A DNA stretch of 64,000 nucleotides. Source: an uncultured Eubacteriales bacterium. Lineage in GTDB: Bacteria; Bacillota; Clostridia; Oscillospirales; Oscillospiraceae. Location of the stretch: the NCBI GenBank assembly GCA_905198835.1, contig CAJKDY010000005.1, positions 62,001-126,000 of the forward strand. The letters are read 5' to 3'. How positions within the stretch are numbered: position 1 is the stretch's first letter; each line of letters starts with the position of its first letter. The notes below the pieces were generated by a model. It saw only the letters and a list, made by a program, of their open reading frames with translations, was not told the DNA's origin and searched no databases. A program made the translations under genes and the position numbers. Shown in pieces: positions 52,595 through 61,091 of this stretch.

Positions 52595-53494
52595 TCAATA
52601 TTCGTACTCGCTTTCTTGGCCAATGGGCCGGTCCAGCAGCTGGGGATGGGCAAAGATGTGCTTGACCAGCTTGAGGCTGCGGGCAAAGTAAAAGCCGTCG
52701 GCGATGCGCTCGTCCAGGGTGGCACCGATGTCGATCACATCCCGGACCTCCTTATGGCCATCGGGCATGACGACCTCCTCTTTGTGGAGCGTGCCAATAG
52801 TGACCACGATGCTGTTGGTGCCGTAGTTGTTCAGGTGATGATAGACTGCCGGACACTGGATACTGCCCAAGTTGCTGCAAAGGATGGTAGTGTAATGGGT
52901 GTCGCCGGTAGTGAGGGCGCGGGGCACCTTGCCCCAGAAATCCAGCCATCGGACAATGCGGACGATCAGCATCAAAAGGGGCCGCGGCAGCTTGCCAAAG
53001 GCGTCCAGGACGCTATCGATCCCGCCGGTGGCGGTCTCGCTCTTGCGGACCTGGCGCACATCCCCGAAGATCTTTTTGCTGACGGTGTCCAGGGTATCCT
53101 CGTCCTTGGGCTCCAGCACCATCAACGATTCCTCCGCACCGTCGGCAAAGCGGCGCTTGGCAATAAAGCTGATGGAAATGGTATCCCGCTCATAGGTCCT
53201 CCGGCCCTGGATAAAGCGGTTCATCATGGGCCGCTCCTTCACCATCCGGGCCAGACCCACAATGACGCAGTGGAAGACGGTGGTCTTGTACTCCGGGTGG
53301 GCCGCGTTCTTCTCCGCCAGATACTTGACAAGCTCGGTGGCGTCGATCACGTCGTGGAGATAGACCTCGCAGTCGGTGCGGTGGGGCCAGAGGTGGGGCA
53401 TGACGGCCTGGAGCCCGGGCAGGTCCCGGACCCTTCTGCCGTCCTTGCGGTCGCCCCATCTCCGCCGAGGCTTCTTTGCGGTCTTATCTTTCAT
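52595..53494 (-). CDS. E2/chloramphenicol-acetyltransferase-fold protein lacking the catalytic histidine
   Basis: 299 aa from the ATG at 53494 (GGGGAGG site); an ATG at 53518 abutting the upstream stop is the alternative. The fold is that of the 2-oxoacid dehydrogenase E2 catalytic domain: TDCEVYLHDVIDATELVKYL, FHCVIVGLARMVKERPMMNRF, and C-terminal GATLDERIADGFYFARSLKLV. In active enzymes this last motif is DHRxxDG; here the histidine is glutamate (residue 262). There is no lipoyl domain. It directly follows an acyl-CoA ligase gene, so an acyl-CoA-binding or altered transferase role is inferred. Confidence 0.8.
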   Translation of the reverse strand: MKDKTAKKPRRRWGDRKDGRRVRDLPGLQAVMPHLWPHRTDCEVYLHDVIDATELVKYLAEKNAAHPEYKTTVFHCVIVGLARMVKERPMMNRFIQGRRTYERDTISISFIAKRRFADGAEESLMVLEPKDEDTLDTVSKKIFGDVRQVRKSETATGGIDSVLDAFGKLPRPLLMLIVRIVRWLDFWGKVPRALTTGDTHYTTILCSNLGSIQCPAVYHHLNNYGTNSIVVTIGTLHKEEVVMPDGHKEVRDVIDIGATLDERIADGFYFARSLKLVKHIFAHPQLLDRPIGQESEYEY

Positions 53495-53518
53495 TTTTTC
53501 CGTTTCCTCCCCGGCCAT

Positions 53519-55213
53519 TTAGGATACCACCCCCGCGGCGGCGTTGGCCTCCTCCTCCAGCACCCGGTAGGCCACTTTGCCCACCAGGGTCTTGGGAAGC
53601 TCGCTTCTGAACTCGATCTCCTTAGGCAGGGCGTAGGCCGCCACGTGCATACGAAGATGGTCCATGATCCGCGCCTTGCAGGCCTCGTCGGGGGCAAAGC
53701 CCGGCCGGAGGACCACATAGGCCTTCACCCGCTGGACCCGCCTGGGGTCGGCCACGCCGATGACACAGCTATAGGAGACCTCCTCACAGGCGTCGATGGC
53801 GTTCTCGATCTGGCCGGGATAGACGTTATAGCCGTTGGTGACGATCATGCGCTTGAGGCGCTGATGGAAGTAGATGTAGCCATCCTGGCTCATGTGGCCC
53901 AGGTCCCCGGTATAGAGCCATGTTCTGCCGTCGGCCAGCACCCGCAGGGCCTGGGCGGTCTCCTCGGGCGCGTCCAGATAGCCCAGCATGACGGTGGGGC
54001 CGGTGAGAATGATCTCCCCCTCCTGGTCGAAGGGCGCCTCCTCGTCGGTGCCGGGCGAGACCACGCAGTAGTTGGTGTCGGCAAATGGCAGGCCGATGCT
54101 GCCATCGCGGTATGTATCCTTGGGGGTCAGACAGCTGGCGGTGACGCACTCGGTGAGGCCGTAGCCCTCCCGGATCTGGATGGTGGCGCCGTGATCCTTA
54201 AGGAATTTGTCCACTTTCTTCTTCAGCTCCACCGACAACGAGTCGCCGCCACAGAACATCCCCAACAAAAAGTCCAGCTTGACGCCCTCCAACTCCGGCA
54301 GGTGCAAAAGGGCCTCGAAAATGGTGGGCACGCCGGCGATAAAGTTGGGCTTTTTCTTGATGAGCATCTGGGCGTAGCTCTTGTCGGTAAAGGTGGGCAT
54401 AAGGATACACCGCACGCCGTAGATCAGGGCGGTATGAATATTGATACCAAGGCCAAAGCCATGGAAGCAGGGCATGCAGCTCAGGATCTTCATCCCCGGC
54501 CGGAATTCCTGCTCGATGGCCTCCCGGGCCTGAATAGCGCAGGCGTTGAAGTTCAGATCGGACAGGCAGATGCCCTTGGGCACGCCGCTGGTGCCGCCGC
54601 TATATAAGATCACGGCGGTCTTGCCCGGGTCGTAGACCGGCTCCGGGAGTTCCCTGGCAGCATCCCCCTTTTTCAAAAAGGCCGTCCAGAGCATAGCGTG
54701 GTCGGTATTGGGGAATTTCAAAAACTCCTTGCCCTTTTTCAACACAAAGGCCGCCTTCAGCACAGGGTTCAGCTCATCCTGCATCCGACACACCAGCACC
54801 GTCACGTCCTGAGGCACGTCGTCCAAAGCAGCCTCCACCTTCTCGCAGAACATATCCACCGTCAAGATGGCGCGGCTCTTAGAGAGGGTCAGGTAGAAGC
54901 TGATCTCTCGCTGGGCCGATAGCGGATGGACCATGTTGCAGATGGCGCCGATGCGGTTGAGGGCGTAAAAGCAATCTAGGGCCTGGGGAGTATTGGGCAT
55001 ACAGATGGTGACCACATCCCCCGCTCCAATACCCAGGGCCAAAAAGGCCTTGGCGGCGCGCCGGATGCGGTAGACAAAGTCCTCATAAGGCGTCTTGCGG
55101 CCATAAAACTCGTAAGCCACCGCCTTGGGGTGCTCCCGGGCCACCCGCTCTACCATCTGATACATGGTCAGCTCCGGGTATTCCAGGTTATACTCGCGCG
55201 TTTTGGGGTCCAT
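53519..55213 (-). CDS. AMP-forming acyl-CoA synthetase (fatty acid--CoA ligase-like)
   Basis: 564 aa. The adenylation P-loop ILYSGGTSGVPKGIC near residue 210, GYGLTECVTASCLT near 330, YTGDLGHMSQDGYIYFHQRLKRMI near 420 and NVYPGQIENAIDA are intact ANL-family motifs. It activates a carboxylic acid with ATP and joins it to CoA; medium- or long-chain fatty acids are most likely but not proven. Its TAA stop abuts a possible ATG of the E2-like gene. No own promoter was found, so it may be read from lysS through a terminator. Confidence 0.9.
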   Translation of the reverse strand: MDPKTREYNLEYPELTMYQMVERVAREHPKAVAYEFYGRKTPYEDFVYRIRRAAKAFLALGIGAGDVVTICMPNTPQALDCFYALNRIGAICNMVHPLSAQREISFYLTLSKSRAILTVDMFCEKVEAALDDVPQDVTVLVCRMQDELNPVLKAAFVLKKGKEFLKFPNTDHAMLWTAFLKKGDAARELPEPVYDPGKTAVILYSGGTSGVPKGICLSDLNFNACAIQAREAIEQEFRPGMKILSCMPCFHGFGLGINIHTALIYGVRCILMPTFTDKSYAQMLIKKKPNFIAGVPTIFEALLHLPELEGVKLDFLLGMFCGGDSLSVELKKKVDKFLKDHGATIQIREGYGLTECVTASCLTPKDTYRDGSIGLPFADTNYCVVSPGTDEEAPFDQEGEIILTGPTVMLGYLDAPEETAQALRVLADGRTWLYTGDLGHMSQDGYIYFHQRLKRMIVTNGYNVYPGQIENAIDACEEVSYSCVIGVADPRRVQRVKAYVVLRPGFAPDEACKARIMDHLRMHVAAYALPKEIEFRSELPKTLVGKVAYRVLEEEANAAAGVVS

Positions 55214-55263
55214 AGGTCCCGTCTCCTTCCCTTTCCGGCGCTCTTCGCCGGGCAGATGTCAGC

Positions 55264-55296
55264 AAAACAGCGGCAGAGTGGTGAACTCTGTCGCTG
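55264..55296 (-). terminator. Intrinsic terminator after lysS
   Basis: CAGCGGCAGAGT (55268-55279) pairs with ACTCTGTCGCTG (55285-55296), one wobble; minus-strand transcripts run into TTTTG. Lies between lysS and the acyl-CoA ligase gene. Confidence 0.82.
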
Positions 55297-55311
55297 TTTT
55301 TTCGGTTTTGC

Positions 55312-56820
55312 TTATCGATCCGTGGGTTTCATGGTGGGGAACAAAATGACGTCCCGGATGGAGTCGGCGCCGGTAAGGAGCATAACGCAACGGTCGATGC
55401 CGATGCCCAGGCCGCCCGTAGGGGGCATACCGTACTCCAAAGCGTTGAGGAAGTCCTCGTCCATCATCCCGGCCTCGTCGTCACCCTTGTCCCGCAGCTC
55501 CACCTGCTTTTGGAACCGCTGGCGCTGGTCGATGGGGTCGTTGAGCTCGGAGAAGGCGTTGCCCATCTCGCTGTGGCAGATGAACAGCTCAAACCGTTCC
55601 GTCAGCCGGGGATCCTTCGGAGAGCGCTTGGCCAGCGGCGAGACGTCCACCGGGTGCATGGTGATAAAGGTAGGCTGGATGAGCTTCTCCTCTACCTTCT
55701 GGTCAAAGCACTCGTAAAGGGCGTTGCCCCAGGTCTTGTCCGCCGTCTCAGGCAGCTCTACGCCGATGGACTTGGCGGCGGCCACCGCCTCCTCGTCAGA
55801 GGAGATGGCCATAAAGTCGATGCCGCAGTACTGCTTCACCGCCTCATGCATCGGCATGCGGGGCCAGCCAGGGGTCAGGTCGATGTCCTCTCCCTGCCAC
55901 TGGACCTGATAGGTGCCCAGGAGCTTCTGGGCCGCGGAGGACAGCAGGTCCTCGAACAGATCCATCATATCGTTGAAGTCGGCGTAGGCCTGGTAGAGCT
56001 CGATGGTGGTGAACTCCGGGTTATGCTTGGGGTCCATGCCCTCGTTGCGGAAAATGCGGCCGATCTCATAGACCCGGTCCATACCGCCCACGATGAGCCG
56101 CTTCAAGGGCAGTTCGGTGGCGATACGCATATACATGTCGATATCCAGGGTGTTGTGGTGGGTGATAAAGGGCCGGGCGGTTGCGCCACCGGAGATGGTG
56201 TTCAGCACCGGAGTCTCCACCTCAATATAGCCCCGGCCATCCATGAAGTCCCGGACGTGCTTGATAAACTTGGAGCGGATGATGAAGTTTCGCTTGACCT
56301 CAGGGTTAACGATGAGGTCCACATAGCGCTGGCGATAGCGCAGTTCCTTATCCTGGAGGCCGTGGAACTTCTCGGGCAGGGGCAGCAAAGACTTGGAAAG
56401 CAGCGTGATGCTCCGGGCCCGGACGCTCATCTCGCCCCGCTGGGTGCGGAACACCTCGCCCTCCACGCCGACAATATCGCCAATGTCGAACTTCTTGAAC
56501 TTCTTATAGACCGCCTCGTCCATCTCGTCTTGCCGGGCGTAGAGCTGGATGCGGCCATCCCGGTCCTGGAGGTCGCAGAAGGACACCTTGCCCATGCCCC
56601 GCTTGCTCATCAGACGGCCCGCCACCTTAACAGGCTTCCCCTCCATGGCGTCAAAGTTATCTTTGATCTGCTGGGAGGTGGCGTCCCAGACGAACTTAGT
56701 GACCTGAAAGGGGTCTTCTCCGGCGGTCTGCAGCTCGGCCAGCTTGTCCCGGCGGATCTTCAAAAGCTCGGAAAGCGAGGGCTCGCTCTGCTGGCTCTGG
56801 CGGTTTTTCTCCTCTGCCAT
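55312..56820 (-). CDS. lysS: Lysine--tRNA ligase (class II)
   Basis: 502 aa. N-terminal OB-fold anticodon domain (VAGRLMSKRGMGKVSFCDLQD), then class II motifs: motif 1 in FIKHVRDFMDGRGYIEVETPVL, motif 2 FRNEGMDPKHNPEFTTIE near residue 265 and motif 3 GLGIGIDRCVMLLTG near 475. It charges tRNA-Lys. It starts 25 nt after greA and shares its promoter, a common pairing in Firmicutes. Confidence 0.97.
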   Translation of the reverse strand: MAEEKNRQSQQSEPSLSELLKIRRDKLAELQTAGEDPFQVTKFVWDATSQQIKDNFDAMEGKPVKVAGRLMSKRGMGKVSFCDLQDRDGRIQLYARQDEMDEAVYKKFKKFDIGDIVGVEGEVFRTQRGEMSVRARSITLLSKSLLPLPEKFHGLQDKELRYRQRYVDLIVNPEVKRNFIIRSKFIKHVRDFMDGRGYIEVETPVLNTISGGATARPFITHHNTLDIDMYMRIATELPLKRLIVGGMDRVYEIGRIFRNEGMDPKHNPEFTTIELYQAYADFNDMMDLFEDLLSSAAQKLLGTYQVQWQGEDIDLTPGWPRMPMHEAVKQYCGIDFMAISSDEEAVAAAKSIGVELPETADKTWGNALYECFDQKVEEKLIQPTFITMHPVDVSPLAKRSPKDPRLTERFELFICHSEMGNAFSELNDPIDQRQRFQKQVELRDKGDDEAGMMDEDFLNALEYGMPPTGGLGIGIDRCVMLLTGADSIRDVILFPTMKPTDR

Positions 56821-56845
56821 GACGATTCTCCTATCCTTAGGTTTC

Positions 56846-57322
56846 TTACTTCTCGATCTTGACGATCTCGTAGCGCACCGCGCCGTTGGGGGCCTCTACG
56901 GTGACCTTGTCCCCTACCTTGTGGCCCAGCAGGGCCTTGCCGAAGGGAGACTCCTCCGAAATACGGCCGTTCATGGGGTCGGCCTCCTGAGAGCCCACCA
57001 CCTGGTAGGTCTCGGTATCCCCGAATTCCAGGTCTTTCACGGTGATGCGGCTGCCCAGACGAACGGCGTCGGGGTCCTTGGCATGGTCTTCAATGATGAC
57101 GTAGTTACTCAGGATGCCCTCCAGCTCCGCGATGCGGGAGTAGAGCTTGCCCTGCTCGTTCTTGGCCTCGTCGTACTCACTGTTCTCGCTGAGGTCGCCA
57201 AAGGAGCGGGCCTCCTTGATCTGGTCGGCCACCTCTTTTTCCCGGACAGTCTTCAGATAGTTCAGCTCTTCCTGCAACGCCTTTAAACGGTCGGCACTCA
57301 GCTTGAATTCCTTTGCGGCCAT
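56846..57322 (-). CDS. greA: Transcription elongation factor GreA
   Basis: 158 aa. N-terminal coiled coil with LKALQEELNYLKTVREKEVADQ and the acidic tip ARSFGDLSENSEYDEAK, whose Asp/Glu residues enter the RNA polymerase secondary channel; C-terminal FKBP-like domain with ISEESPFGKALLGHKVGD. It rescues backtracked polymerase by stimulating RNA cleavage. The ATG at 57320-57322 follows AAAGGTG; a GTG four codons earlier overlaps that site. Confidence 0.97.
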   Translation of the reverse strand: MAAKEFKLSADRLKALQEELNYLKTVREKEVADQIKEARSFGDLSENSEYDEAKNEQGKLYSRIAELEGILSNYVIIEDHAKDPDAVRLGSRITVKDLEFGDTETYQVVGSQEADPMNGRISEESPFGKALLGHKVGDKVTVEAPNGAVRYEIVKIEK

Positions 57323-57403
57323 GTGGTCTAACACACCTTTCTATACATTTGGCAATCAACTGCCAAATCTTCGTCCTCGCATACAGCGGGGTACATTCTA
57401 TGT

Positions 57404-57432
57404 ATTATAGGTATTTTTCTTGCATCTGTCAA
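57404..57432 (-). promoter_or_regulatory. Consensus sigma-A promoter of greA-lysS
   Basis: Minus strand TTGACA (57427-57432), 17-nt spacer, TATAAT (57404-57409): a perfect match to consensus. Confidence 0.95.
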
Positions 57433-57466
57433 GTCAGACCGATCAAAGTGGACGCTGGACTGCCAC

Positions 57467-57501
57467 AAAAATAAACAGGCCGCCCGCTGGGCGACCTGTT
57501 T
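57467..57501 (-). terminator. Intrinsic terminator of rplJ-rplL
   Basis: AAACAGG-C-CGCCC (57473-57485) pairs with GGGCG-A-CCTGTTT (57489-57501), one mismatch; the outer CCACAAAA/TTTTGTGG extends it. Minus-strand transcripts then meet a T-rich tract. Confidence 0.85.
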
Positions 57502-57504
57502 TGT

Positions 57505-57655
57505 GGCTTGTGTTGGGAAAAGAAGCTGTCATGTTCGCGTTGGGCACGCTGACGGTCCGGCTTCCCTCCGCTCGGGCTGGTCTCCGGGGCCTTGCGGCCC
57601 CTGCCCTCGCCCTCGCTCCGGTCCATCCGGACCTGCGTGCCTACGCTCACACTTC
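57505..57655 (-). other. GC-rich structured 3-prime region after rplL
   Basis: About 150 nt between the rplL stop and its terminator, with no convincing gene. On the minus strand it forms GGGGCC-GCAA-GGCCCC (57586-57601, a GNRA tetraloop) and GGTCC-4-GGACC (57620-57633). Together with the greA promoter and terminator it fills the 338-bp gap between greA and rplL. Confidence 0.5.
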
Positions 57656-57661
57656 GGTTTC

Positions 57662-58042
57662 TTACTTCAGCTCGACCTTGGCGCCGGCCTCTTCCAGCTT
57701 CTTCTTCATCTCCTCGGCGTCGTCCTTGCCCACGGCCTCCTTGACAGCCTTGGGGGCAGACTCCACCAGAGCCTTGGCCTCGGCCAGGCCCAGACCGGTG
57801 ATCTCACGAACAGCCTTGATGACCTTGATCTTCTCGGCGCCGACGTCAGCCAGCACCACGTCGAACTCGGTCTTCTCCTCGGCGGCAGCGCCACCGGCAG
57901 CAGCGCCGCCAGCGGCGGGAGCAGCCATAGCGGCGGCGGAAACGCCGAACTCCTCCTCCAGAGCGTGGACCAGGTCGCTGAGCTCCAGAACGGTCAGGCC
58001 CTTCACTTCTTCGATCAGGGCAGCAATCTTCTCACTAGCCAT
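57662..58042 (-). CDS. rplL: 50S ribosomal protein L7/L12
   Basis: 126 aa. N-terminal dimerisation segment (EKIAALIEEVKGLTVLELSDLVHALEEEFGV), Ala-rich hinge, and the C-terminal factor-binding domain with KTEFDVVLADVGAEKIKVIKAVREITGLGLAEAKALVE. It forms the ribosomal stalk with L10. In most bacteria rpoB follows; here a terminator and greA follow. Confidence 0.98.
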   Translation of the reverse strand: MASEKIAALIEEVKGLTVLELSDLVHALEEEFGVSAAAMAAPAAGGAAAGGAAAEEKTEFDVVLADVGAEKIKVIKAVREITGLGLAEAKALVESAPKAVKEAVGKDDAEEMKKKLEEAGAKVELK

Positions 58043-58094
58043 TTTGTTTTACCTCCTATTTATGTGGTGTGATTTCAATGTTTGGTTGCGGAAC

Positions 58095-58742
58095 TTACTC
58101 CGCGGCGGGGGCTTCCTCAGCGGGAGCCTCAGCAGGGGCAGCCTCGGCGGCAGGGGCCTCCTCAGCAGCGGGAGCCTCGGCAGGCGCTTCCACAGCGGCG
58201 GGGGCAGCCTCCTCAGCGGGCTTAGCGGCCACGGCGGCAGCGCCGCCGCCCTTCTCGGCGATGGCCTTGATGACGATGGCCAGGCTGGTGATGGGCGCCA
58301 GCATGGTACCCATGACCTGGGCCTGCAGGGTCTCCTTGGAGGGCAGCTCGGCCAGGGCCATGATGTCGTTGATGGGCAGGACCTTGCCGTCCATAAAGCC
58401 GGCTTTGATGATGAACTTCTCGCCGTTGAACTTCTTGGAGAACTTGTTGATGACGCGCATGGGAGCGATGGGGTCCTCGGCGCAGACCGCCAGAGCGGTG
58501 GTGCCGTGGAGATGCTCGTCCAGCTCGCCAAGGCCGGTGTCGTCCAGAGCGAAGCGGACCATGGTGTTCTTCACCACGGCGTAGTCCACACCGTTCTTGC
58601 GCAGTTCCTGGCGCAGCTCGGTGTCCTCCGCCACGGTGAGGCCCTTGTAGTCCACCAGCACGCCGGAAGCGGCGGCCTTCAGCTTCTCCTCCAGAGCGGC
58701 CACGATGGCCTTCTTCTCACTCAGGATCTTAGCATTGGGCAT
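58095..58742 (-). CDS. rplJ: 50S ribosomal protein L10
   Basis: 215 aa, about 40 longer than usual. The core is normal (PNAKILSEKKAIVAALEEKL, VLVDYKGLTVAEDTELRQEL). Residues about 174-215 are an Ala/Pro/Glu-only tail. L10 anchors L7/L12 on the ribosome and represses its own operon by binding the leader upstream. Ribosome site GGAGGTGA. Confidence 0.97.
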   Translation of the reverse strand: MPNAKILSEKKAIVAALEEKLKAAASGVLVDYKGLTVAEDTELRQELRKNGVDYAVVKNTMVRFALDDTGLGELDEHLHGTTALAVCAEDPIAPMRVINKFSKKFNGEKFIIKAGFMDGKVLPINDIMALAELPSKETLQAQVMGTMLAPITSLAIVIKAIAEKGGGAAAVAAKPAEEAAPAAVEAPAEAPAAEEAPAAEAAPAEAPAEEAPAAE

Positions 58743-58754
58743 ATTGTTTCACCT

Positions 58755-58880
58755 CCATATAAAGTAAAATGCCGCTTTCGTGTTCCAGGCACACGAAAAC
58801 AGCATGGCAAAGCGGTAATTCCATTGCTGCATTCTCGGCGGGTCTTATCCCTGGCGGGAGCCTGCTGTCTCAGAACACGA
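58755..58880 (-). promoter_or_regulatory. Ribosomal protein L10 leader
   Basis: Minus-strand sequence GACAGCAGGC, then an AGGGATAAGACC segment and CCGCCGAGA, matches the conserved core of Firmicute L10 leaders as I recall it. It lies between the rplJ promoter and its start. Further on, TTCGTGT/ACACGAA forms a stem near the rplJ ribosome site. L10, with L7/L12, binds such leaders to repress translation. Confidence 0.75.
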
Positions 58881-58885
58881 AGAGA

Positions 58886-58914
58886 ATTATAACAGCCATT
58901 CCTTGATTTGTCAA
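58886..58914 (-). promoter_or_regulatory. Consensus sigma-A promoter of rplJ-rplL
   Basis: Minus strand TTGACA (58909-58914), 17-nt spacer, TATAAT (58886-58891): perfect consensus, downstream of the rplA terminator. Confidence 0.95.
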
Positions 58915-58962
58915 CACTTTCTTTGGAAAAACACTGTGTTTTGTGCTCTCCCCTCTCCATAG

Positions 58963-58996
58963 AAAAAACAGGGACAGCCGCTGGCTGTCCCTGTTT
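58963..58996 (-). terminator. Intrinsic terminator after rplA
   Basis: AAACAGGGACAGCC (58966-58979) pairs with GGCTGTCCCTGTTT (58983-58996), 3-nt loop, then TTTTTT on the minus strand. It insulates rplKA from rplJL. Confidence 0.93.
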
Positions 58997-59009
58997 GTAG
59001 CGCTGCTAT

Positions 59010-59702
59010 TTAGACCATTTTGGCCGCGTTCATCTTCACGCCGGGGCCCATGGTGCTGGCGCACACACAGGAGCGGACGTACTGGCCCTTGGCGGCGGCG
59101 GGCTTGGCCTTGAGGATGGCGGACATGAGAGCGTTGAAGTTCTCAGCCAGCTTCTCAGCGCCGAAAGACACCTTGCCGATGGGGCAGTGGATGATGTTGG
59201 TCTTGTCCAGACGGTACTCCACCTTACCGGCCTTGATCTCGCTGACGGCCTGACCCACGTTGGGAGAGACGGTGCCAGCCTTGGGAGAGGGCATCAGGCC
59301 CTTGGGGCCCAGCACCTTACCCAGACGGCCCACAAGGCCCATCATGTCAGGGGTGGCGACCACCACGTCAAAGTCGAACCAGTTCTCCTTCTGGATCTTC
59401 TCCACCAGGTCCATCTCGCCCACATAGTCGGCGCCGGCAGCCTTGGCCTCCTCGGCCTTGTCGCCCTTGGCGAAGACCAGCACACGCTGGGTCTTGCCGG
59501 TGCCGTGGGGCAGGACGATGGCGCCGCGGACCTGCTGGTCGGCGTGACGGGAGTCGACGCCCAACTTCACATGGAGCTCCACGGTCTCGTCAAACTTGGC
59601 CTTGGCGGTCTTGACCACCAGGTCCATGGCCTCGGCCACGTCGTACTGTACACTGCGGTCGATCAGCTTGGCGCTGTCGACATATTTCTTTCCTCTGCTC
59701 AT
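59010..59702 (-). CDS. rplA: 50S ribosomal protein L1
   Basis: 230 aa. RGKKYVDSAKLIDRSVQYDVAEAM at the start and GPKGLMPSPKAGTV near residue 128 are diagnostic. It binds 23S rRNA at the L1 stalk and in many bacteria represses the rplK-rplA message. It lies 13 nt after rplK. Confidence 0.98.
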   Translation of the reverse strand: MSRGKKYVDSAKLIDRSVQYDVAEAMDLVVKTAKAKFDETVELHVKLGVDSRHADQQVRGAIVLPHGTGKTQRVLVFAKGDKAEEAKAAGADYVGEMDLVEKIQKENWFDFDVVVATPDMMGLVGRLGKVLGPKGLMPSPKAGTVSPNVGQAVSEIKAGKVEYRLDKTNIIHCPIGKVSFGAEKLAENFNALMSAILKAKPAAAKGQYVRSCVCASTMGPGVKMNAAKMV

Positions 59703-59715
59703 GCTGATCCCTCCT

Positions 59716-60141
59716 TTAGTCGCCCACCACGACGCCCATGGAACGGGCGGTCCCGGCGATCATGCTCATGGCGGCTTCGATGCTGCCCGCGTTCAGATCG
59801 GGCATCTTGGTCTCCGCGATCTTGCGGACGTCCTCTTTGCTGATGGTGGCGACCTTTTCCTTGTTAGGCACGCCGGAGGCCTTCTCCAGGTTGCAGGCCT
59901 TCTTGATGAGAACGGCGGCGGGAGGGGTCTTGGTGATGAAGGTGAAGGAGCGGTCGGCATAGACGGTGATGACCACGGGGATGATCATGCCCATGTCGTT
60001 CTTGGTGCGCTCGTTGAACTCCTTGGTAAAGCCGGCGATGTTGATGCCGTGCTGGCCCAGAGCGGGGCCAACGGGGGGAGCGGGCGTCGCTTTGCCCGCG
60101 GGGATCTGCAATTTAACGTAACCTACTACTTTCTGTGCCAC
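59716..60141 (-). CDS. rplK: 50S ribosomal protein L11
   Basis: 141 aa from the GTG at 60141, which gives the normal start AQKVVGYVKLQIPAGKATPA and has AGGAGGTG upstream; a longer reading to 60150 begins inside that site. PPVGPALGQHGINIAGF is diagnostic. L11 binds the GTPase-associated region of 23S rRNA. A GGAGCC/GGCTCC hairpin (60175-60192) sits in the 72-nt gap after nusG and could be part of a leader. Confidence 0.97.
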   Translation of the reverse strand: MAQKVVGYVKLQIPAGKATPAPPVGPALGQHGINIAGFTKEFNERTKNDMGMIIPVVITVYADRSFTFITKTPPAAVLIKKACNLEKASGVPNKEKVATISKEDVRKIAETKMPDLNAGSIEAAMSMIAGTARSMGVVVGD

Positions 60142-60213
60142 TGAAAGCACCTCCTAGATGAAATGTGGTTTGGCGGAGCCGTGCCCGGCTCCTCCCACGG
60201 CGGGGAATGGTTG

Positions 60214-60738
60214 TCAGTCCACGCGCTCGATCTGGTCCAGCTCCAGCTCCACCGGGGTGTCCCGGCCAAACATGGAGACCTTGACGCTGACCTTGCCGCG
60301 CTCCAGGTCGATCTCCTCCACGGTGCCCAGGAAGGATTCCAAAGCGCCGTCGGTGATCTTCACGTTATCGCCCAGCTCGTAGGCGACCTCCACGTGCTTT
60401 TTCTCCACACCCAGGTTGGCGATCTCCTCTTCGGTGAGGGGGATGGGCTTGTTGTTGCCCTCGCCCACGAAGCCGGTAACGCCGCGGATGTTGCGCACCA
60501 GGTGCCACGCTTCGTCGGTCATCACCATCTTCACCAGCACATAGCCGGGAAAGACCTTACGCTCAAAGGTCTTGGGTCCGTTGTCGGTGATCTCGGTGAC
60601 GGTCTCCATGGGGATGTTGATCTCCTGGATCAGGTCGTGCATATTGCGGTTTTCCACCGCTTTTTCAATGGTGGCGGCCACGGTATTCTCATATCCAGAA
60701 TAGGTATGGGCCACGTACCACTTCGCGCTCTCTGCCAT
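60214..60738 (-). CDS. nusG: Transcription termination/antitermination protein NusG
   Basis: 174 aa. NGN domain with AKWYVAHTYSGYENTVA at the start, VFPGYVLVKMVMTDEAWHLVRN and the GVTGFVG motif, then a C-terminal KOW domain (DNVKITDGALESFLGTVEEID). It binds RNA polymerase and affects pausing and termination. It is 13 nt after secE in the conserved rpmG-secE-nusG-rplK-rplA order. Confidence 0.98.
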   Translation of the reverse strand: MAESAKWYVAHTYSGYENTVAATIEKAVENRNMHDLIQEINIPMETVTEITDNGPKTFERKVFPGYVLVKMVMTDEAWHLVRNIRGVTGFVGEGNNKPIPLTEEEIANLGVEKKHVEVAYELGDNVKITDGALESFLGTVEEIDLERGKVSVKVSMFGRDTPVELELDQIERVD

Positions 60739-60751
60739 GGCGCTATCCCTC

Positions 60752-61048
60752 TCAGCCCTTGCCAGCCCAGGCCAGCAGAGCGTCGATGATCCAACGTGCC
60801 ACCAGGTCGAAGACCCACAGGAAGATACCCACGATGATCACGCAGACGATGACGGTCAGCGTGTTGTTCCAGGTCTGCTTCCAGGTGGGCCACTGGACCT
60901 TCTTCAGCTCGCTCTTCATCTCCCTAAACCAGCGGGCGATCTTGCCGAAGAAGCCCTGCTTCTTCTTGGCGGGCTTGGCGGCCTTGTCCGCCTTGGCGGG
61001 CTTGGCGTCCTGAACCTGATTCTCAGGCAACTTTTCTTGCTCAGACAT
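60752..61048 (-). CDS. secE: Preprotein translocase subunit SecE
   Basis: 98 aa. A charged N-terminal extension (about residues 1-40, with AKPAKADKAAKPAKKK) precedes the SecE motif FREMKSELKKVQWPTWKQTW and one transmembrane helix (TLTVIVCVIIVGIFLWVFDL). It clamps SecY in the SecYEG channel. Confidence 0.95.
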   Translation of the reverse strand: MSEQEKLPENQVQDAKPAKADKAAKPAKKKQGFFGKIARWFREMKSELKKVQWPTWKQTWNNTLTVIVCVIIVGIFLWVFDLVARWIIDALLAWAGKG

Positions 61049-61091
61049 TTTTCACATACCCTTCTTTCTTAGTGCGCCTTTGGAGGGCAGG

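Noticed and set aside
52535..54607. 690-codon open frame on the plus strand
   Set aside because: Antisense to the acyl-CoA ligase and E2-like genes, whose motifs are unmistakable; no plus-strand signals.
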